64,000 nucleotides of DNA from Abelmoschus esculentus. Its lineage: Eukaryota > Streptophyta > Magnoliopsida > Malvales > Malvaceae. The stretch covers positions 1,619,501 to 1,683,500 of the forward strand of contig JAUCBN010000023.1 in assembly GCA_035048815.1 (NCBI GenBank), written 5' to 3'. Shown one piece after another: positions 59,440 to 64,000 of this stretch. The stretch's first letter is position 1. The number at the start of each line of letters is the position of its first letter. Under the pieces are notes generated by a model that saw only the letters and a program-made list of their open reading frames with translations, ran no database searches and was not told where the DNA came from. The translations under genes were made by a program, and so were the position numbers.

Positions 59440-59690
59440 TAAATTTACGAGTAAAAATCTTCTGTCACTTAACGATATCTTCTTCTATGTCTCTTATTAA
59501 AAATCTTAAAAAATAAAATTTGAACCCTAACCATAATTTTATATATTTTAAACATTAAACTACACACCCTAAAAAATACATTCTACCTCTAATTTTTAAA
59601 CACTAACCTTAATCATAAACTCTAATTTAACTTATAAATTAAAAAAAATATTAATAAAAATACAATTAAAAAATAAACGATTTACGCTCT
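59440..59690 (-). repeat. Dispersed telomere-like repeat, inverted copy
   Basis: GAGTAAAAATCTTCTGTCAC, TTCTATGTCTCTTATTAAAA, TTTGAACCCTAACCATAATT, CTACACACCCTAAAAAATAC and CACTAACCTTAATCATAAAC. It aligns with 44600-44830 in the same orientation. Confidence 0.6.
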
Positions 59691-60404
59691 AAATTAACCT
59701 TCCAATGCCGATATATTAGGGTAAACAACCATTCCTTCCCTTCCACTTCTTGCAACAATTTATTTTATTGTTGTTTGTGTCGGCAAATCACTTATTTAAT
59801 ACACTTCCAAATCTCTTTTAAGATTTCCAAGAAATTTCTATCTCAGTAAAATATAGTGCCTCACAATCTCTCCACAAATTAGGTTAGATTTTCATATTCT
59901 AGTATAATAACATTTACATCTCTTTTAACACTCGTTAAATAGGGGTGTAAATGAATTAAGTCGAATTTAAGTGATGATAAATATAAATAATATTAAGTTA
60001 GACTCGATTCGTTCGTAATTGAATTGAGTATTGATTGAGTCAGATTCGAATAACTCGTAATCGATTTCGTCTTATTTAAAATTCTATTAGAAAAAATTGA
60101 TAAACAAGTTATATAAACTTTAGTTTACATAACTTTGTTGTTTTTAAAGTTTAGGATGTTAATTTAGGTTCAAAGATTGAGGTTAATAAAAAATTTTAAT
60201 TTTAATTTTCTATTTTAAAAAATAATATATTTTATTATTACACCCGATCTTTATTAGTGTTAAATATGCGTTTTAAGTTCGTCTTAGTTTTAACATCAAT
60301 AAAATTAAGCTCTCTATCTTAACTTTTATTCAATTACTCCTTACATTCCTAATTTTAAATATAATTCATATCTTTTAAAAAATCAAAAAAAAAAAAAATA
60401 CAAG

Positions 60405-60500
60405 CTTTCTAGCCCAAACGGTTAACGGAACTGTTGTTCCTAGAGGTCACGGATTTGAGCACCAGCGATCTTAACAGAGTGATTGAACAATCAATATCAA
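60405..60500 (+). repeat. SINE-like fragment with Pol III box motifs
   Basis: An A-box-like TAGCCCAAACGG (fits TRGYNNARNNGG) is followed, about 40 bases later, by GAGGTCACGGATTTGAGCAC, which resembles the B-box context of plant SINEs (GGTTCGANNCC) with mismatches. It is preceded by a run of A. It is not a tRNA: the fold and the acceptor stem are missing. Confidence 0.35.
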
Positions 60501-61085
60501 ATAGTGAAAACTATATTCTAGAACAGGTACTATTGTAATCACTATTAATTTATTAAAATAAATAAATATACAAATATATGTATAAATATTCAATTAAATA
60601 TATATATGAATATTATATAAAATGGTTATTATCGTATACATTAATGGTAAAAAAAGTTTACACAAACAAAAACATTTAAGGGTTTATGATTTTAATTTAG
60701 ATATTTAAGTTATAAAACTTATAATTTAGGTTTAAAATTAAAAATTTTAAGATTAAAATTAAAAAAAATAGATAAATATATTTCTATAATTTTTTATAAA
60801 AATAATACATCAAATATTATTTTTATACAAATCTTTGATTATGACTTCGTCCATTATCAAAATCTTTTTAACTTCATCACCCACGTTTCCCTTTTAATTA
60901 TATAATCAAAACTTTGGACCGTTAATAAATTTTACATTAAAAATTAATCACATGGAAAATATATTTAAACTAAAACATAAAATAATGTTATTTTCTTTGT
61001 CTGCTAATTTGTATTAAAAGTCTTCCTTTTGAATGGGATAATTCAGCACCAGAATACCACATTCCATTTCGGAATACCATAACTC
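60501..61085. other. AT-rich intergenic DNA
   Basis: Nothing is recognised apart from A/T words leading to the RING-H2 promoter. Confidence 0.5.
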
Positions 61086-61094
61086 TATAAATAA
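61086..61094 (+). promoter_or_regulatory. TATA box of the small RING-H2 gene
   Basis: TATAAATAA, 113 bases before the ATG and followed about 40 bases later by a pyrimidine-rich CATCTTCCCTC leader, the usual plant spacing. Confidence 0.6.
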
Positions 61095-61206
61095 CACAAC
61101 CAGCCTTTAGAACCGTACATCATCTTCCCTCTATCGTCTTCCTCGAAGGTTAATTGCTCTGTAATTATCTTCCAGGATCCACGGTCCGAAAAAAATAGAT
61201 ATCACG

Positions 61207-61677
61207 ATGTTTGTTTCGACGTTCGCTTTCGAACAGTCGACTATGACGATCGACAAGCTAGGGAAATACTTCTTTTCTCTGTTGTCGATCGTATCGGCCC
61301 TAGTATGGGCGTGGAACTTCTTGCTATGCTTCTCTTTGGTCCCTTGTCAAATACTTGCACCCACCGGCGATGATGATTTCAAGCTCGGAAGCCGCAATTT
61401 CAACGGCAAGCGTGACTCGGGCGACGACGATGAGGTTGTTGAATGCGCTATTTGTTTATGCAAGATCGATGAAGACGACGAGATTCGGGAGTTGAGATGT
61501 GACCATCTTTTCCATCAAGTTTGCTTGGATAGATGGGTCGGGTACCGACGTTCGACGTGCCCAATTTGTCGCACCACTTTAACTCCCCGTCGACTAGTTT
61601 CCGGCATGGAAGTCATTCTTTTCAAATATTGTTCTTTTGATGACTACAGCCACCGGGAAACATGGTGGCTGCGGTAG
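61207..61677 (+). CDS. Small membrane RING-H2 E3 ligase
   Basis: Intronless, 156 residues. One hydrophobic segment at about 22-49 could anchor the protein. After an acidic linker comes a complete RING-H2 at 80-121: C80, C83, C98, H100, H103, C106, C118 and C121, with W110 in the E2-contact position. The C-terminus (from about 130) is unlike ATL tails and ends HRETWWLR. ATG 61207 is the first start after the TATA box. RING-H2 proteins of this size often act in stress or hormone responses in plants; no specific substrate can be inferred. It resembles, from memory, the group of At1g63840/At5g41400. Confidence 0.9.
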   Translation: MFVSTFAFEQSTMTIDKLGKYFFSLLSIVSALVWAWNFLLCFSLVPCQILAPTGDDDFKLGSRNFNGKRDSGDDDEVVECAICLCKIDEDDEIRELRCDHLFHQVCLDRWVGYRRSTCPICRTTLTPRRLVSGMEVILFKYCSFDDYSHRETWWLR

Positions 61678-63777
61678 ATTTGTGCGGCAGTTCGGTTTAT
61701 TTATCGTCGATATTTATCGTAATAATATTTGTTATGTTTGTACTTTCGATAAACTCGATGTAATTAAAACGAATCTGCCATCAAAATTTACATCCTCTAT
61801 CATATACATAAATACTTCAGCCGTGGTAACGAAAAGTCAGTAGTACATGAGTCAATATATCTGGATTTAAAGTCCAAGAAACACCACTGCGAACCCAATT
61901 TTATTTAAATTTGTTTAAATAAAATAAAATAAAATATAAATATTTATATTAATTTTAAAAAAATCGATAAATTTATTTTCCGATATTTAATCACATGTTT
62001 TATTTTTAGCTGTCTTGATCTAAGAATAGGAGTTATACATTCATTCATATACTTTATTTACATTTATTTAATGTTCATGTATATTTAATTTATTTTTAAA
62101 ATTAAGTAAATATTTTTTTCATAAATATTATTAGTCATTTTATAATATATATCTTACATATAAATCTATTGAATTTAAATTTTCTAAAATAAATAATATT
62201 ATTTTTCTATTGTGACTGCTTATTATTTTTTTTTGCAATCAAGTGTTTTAATTTTTTTGCAAAAAGAAAAACTAAACATTACAAATACAATTTAAAAAAT
62301 AGATAATTATAATAAAAAATCAACATAATTATTTTATTATTCTTTTATAAGAAAAAATTGAATTATATGCGAACTAAATTTTTATTTTATTTTGAATTGA
62401 GATCCACTAATTTTATTAAACAAGAATATATTTGAAATTATAATGAAAGTTCACAACTTAGTAAAAAAAAACATAAATCAGACGTTAACTAGTAAACAAA
62501 ATTAGTGTCACGAGATCATAAGAAGACTATAAGAAAAAAAGTAAGAACCTACTCAGACTCGAAACAAAAGAATAATACAAACATCATCAAAATCGACGGT
62601 AATAGATAAAACTATTAACAAATAACATAAAAATGCATATTACAATGAATGTACGTTGACAACAAGGTCATTACCACAACTTAATCGCGAATAAGAAACT
62701 GTAGATGTAATCACATATCCAGATCTAGTTCAAGAGTCCGAGATAAAGAAATCAACAACATAATAAAAATAATGTTATCTTGATTAATCGTGGTGTCATC
62801 AGATCTAACCTTAATAAAAACTTAAACAAAAAAACGTATCAAAACACAGAGAAAACTTTTTTAATACAAATATTGTCATTGCACTGATAACGTTGTTGAA
62901 TATTTTACCTTATAGTTTTAATATTTTTAGACGTGTAATTAATAACTAATACAATAAAAATGATTTTAGACGTGTAGTCTGCATGGAATTATTCATTAAA
63001 TTACTGTGTAGCGATTAACCTACGGGTTTTCTATTTCTGACGTAAAGTTGTTTTGACCCTAAACTTGGAATAGAATGACTTATCATTAAATAATTAGCAA
63101 CACTAATTATAGGTTAAAACAATAATTCAAGAATAAACACTACCCGTATGACTAACAAATATTAAATGATGAAAGTATAATTATTCTTTTATTTAGTCAA
63201 ATAATTATATTAATGTATATATAAAAATAATAATTATGTAACCAACAAAGGTTATATGTAATAAAAAAATATATTATTTTTTAATAAAAATATTTATATT
63301 TGAATTTTAAATACGATATCGTCCCGGCAAGGCAAAGCATGCAGGTTGAGAGAGTGAGTCAAGAGTAAACAAAGCTGTCTTAATTTATTTCTTTGTTAAA
63401 TATTTATTTATAGACTGATGATTGCTTCTCTCAACCTCGGGAGTTTCCACGTGGCTTTCTGCTTTGGGCGGCTTTATTTTTATAGGGAAATTAATAATAA
63501 AATAATATTTCAATGGTTACTGAAATTATTAATATGGTATGTAATATTAATAGCTGACACGGTTAATAACAATTTATTAATATAAAATATTATTAGATAA
63601 ATATTGTTTATCATGTCATCTATAATCTTATATAATGAGAAATTTTTATTTTATTTTTATAAAATAATTTTTTTTTCTTTTATATTTTATTAAACAGTGA
63701 ACGTTAAAATGATTGAATCTTATTAGATGGACTATGAATAACGTGATATACAAGTCCATTCAATAATTTCTCGATTC
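61678..63777. other. AT-rich intergenic DNA
   Basis: 3' UTR of the RING-H2 gene, then no supported gene. A CCACGTGG G-box near 63447-63454 sits in a less AT-rich island (63310-63470) that might be a promoter of a gene outside the window or a repeat relic. Confidence 0.45.
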
Positions 63778-63890
63778 AGTGCCGGATGCATGTAATTGGT
63801 AGGAGGGTGAGTACAAACTCACCCTAAACTTTTCAAAATTCATACATTCGCCTTTAATTTTTAAAATTTTATAAATTAATATATTTGAGG
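63778..63890. mobile_element. Left end of a MITE-like element (relative of 869-1062)
   Basis: CAGTGCCGGATGCATG, then CATACATTCGCCTTTAATTT and TTTAAAATTTTATAAATTA, correspond to the blocks starting at 869 (CAATGGCGGATGCACA, CATTTGCCTTCAAATTT, TTTAAAATTTTATGAAC). The right end is not seen before the window closes. Confidence 0.45.
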
Positions 63891-64000
63891 TTTTCCTATG
63901 TATAATGGTCAAACTGCATGTAAGGGGACTAAAAGGTTTGTTCTTATTATTCCATTTTTTTAAGAAGAGTCCCCAACTTTGAAATTATGAAAGAGATTAT

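Noticed and set aside
60405..60480. A tRNA gene
   Set aside because: Box-like motifs only; no cloverleaf or acceptor stem can be drawn.
63310..63470. A promoter with G-box for a gene at the window edge
   Set aside because: Only one CCACGTGG word and no downstream exon within the window; noted in the intergenic entry but not called.
1..64000. CRISPR arrays, operons, ribosome binding sites, phage or viral genes
   Set aside because: The window is plant nuclear DNA with spliced genes; no regularly spaced repeat array or viral protein signature was seen.

Overview
This window is nuclear DNA from a flowering plant, almost certainly a eudicot. The genes have many short GT-AG introns, the DNA between genes is strongly AT-rich, and every confident protein matches a plant family: CBL calcium sensor, LOB-domain, CCT-motif, uridine kinase/UPRT fusion, CH-domain kinesin-14 and SFT2. 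The style of the dispersed repeats would fit a Malvaceae genome such as cotton, but that is inference. Gene models were built by hand from splice sites, reading phase and remembered family sequences; no search was run.

Layout. 1-4840: repeat-rich, with three short inverted-repeat elements carrying target-site duplications and no gene recognised. 4841-6902 (+): TMEM245-like membrane protein. 10468-11745 (+): membrane RING-H2 E3 ligase. 12225-14958 (+): farnesyl diphosphate synthase, 12 exons, with an in-frame N-terminal presequence. 18105-19809 (+): CBL2/3-type calcineurin B-like protein whose expected start codon is TTG. 21325-23322 (+): SFT2-like Golgi protein. 24555-28672 (-): CH-domain kinesin-14 with an AT-AC (U12-type) intron and no visible first coding exon. 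Directly upstream on the same strand lies a LINE ORF1 fragment (28892-29710). 31592-36667 (+): uridine kinase-like/UPRT. 39347-40638 (+): BTB/POZ protein with uORFs. 41020-41641 (-): broken CLMP1-like pseudogene beside an AT-rich minisatellite and an interstitial telomere-like block. 43776-46832 (+): LBD4-like gene with a frameshift. 49667-50695 (-): CCT-motif protein. 51490-52030 (-): decayed LINE 3' end. 52235-55096 (-): At4g15545-like coiled-coil protein with an in-frame stop at the end of exon 1. 55735-56500 (-): broken acidic-protein fragment with a tandem duplication. 61207-61677 (+): small intronless RING-H2 protein. The remainder is AT-rich repeat relics.

The genes are independent housekeeping and regulatory loci with their own promoters, not a pathway cluster. 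The left part (to about 40.6 kb) is gene-dense and mostly intact. From 40.6 kb onward pseudogenes, satellites and disrupted genes accumulate. The observations most worth checking are the kinesin AT-AC intron, the kinesin/LINE ORF1 arrangement, the CBL start-codon change, the LBD4-like frameshift, the FPS presequence, and a dispersed telomere-like repeat family. I found no evidence for a wholly new biological system.
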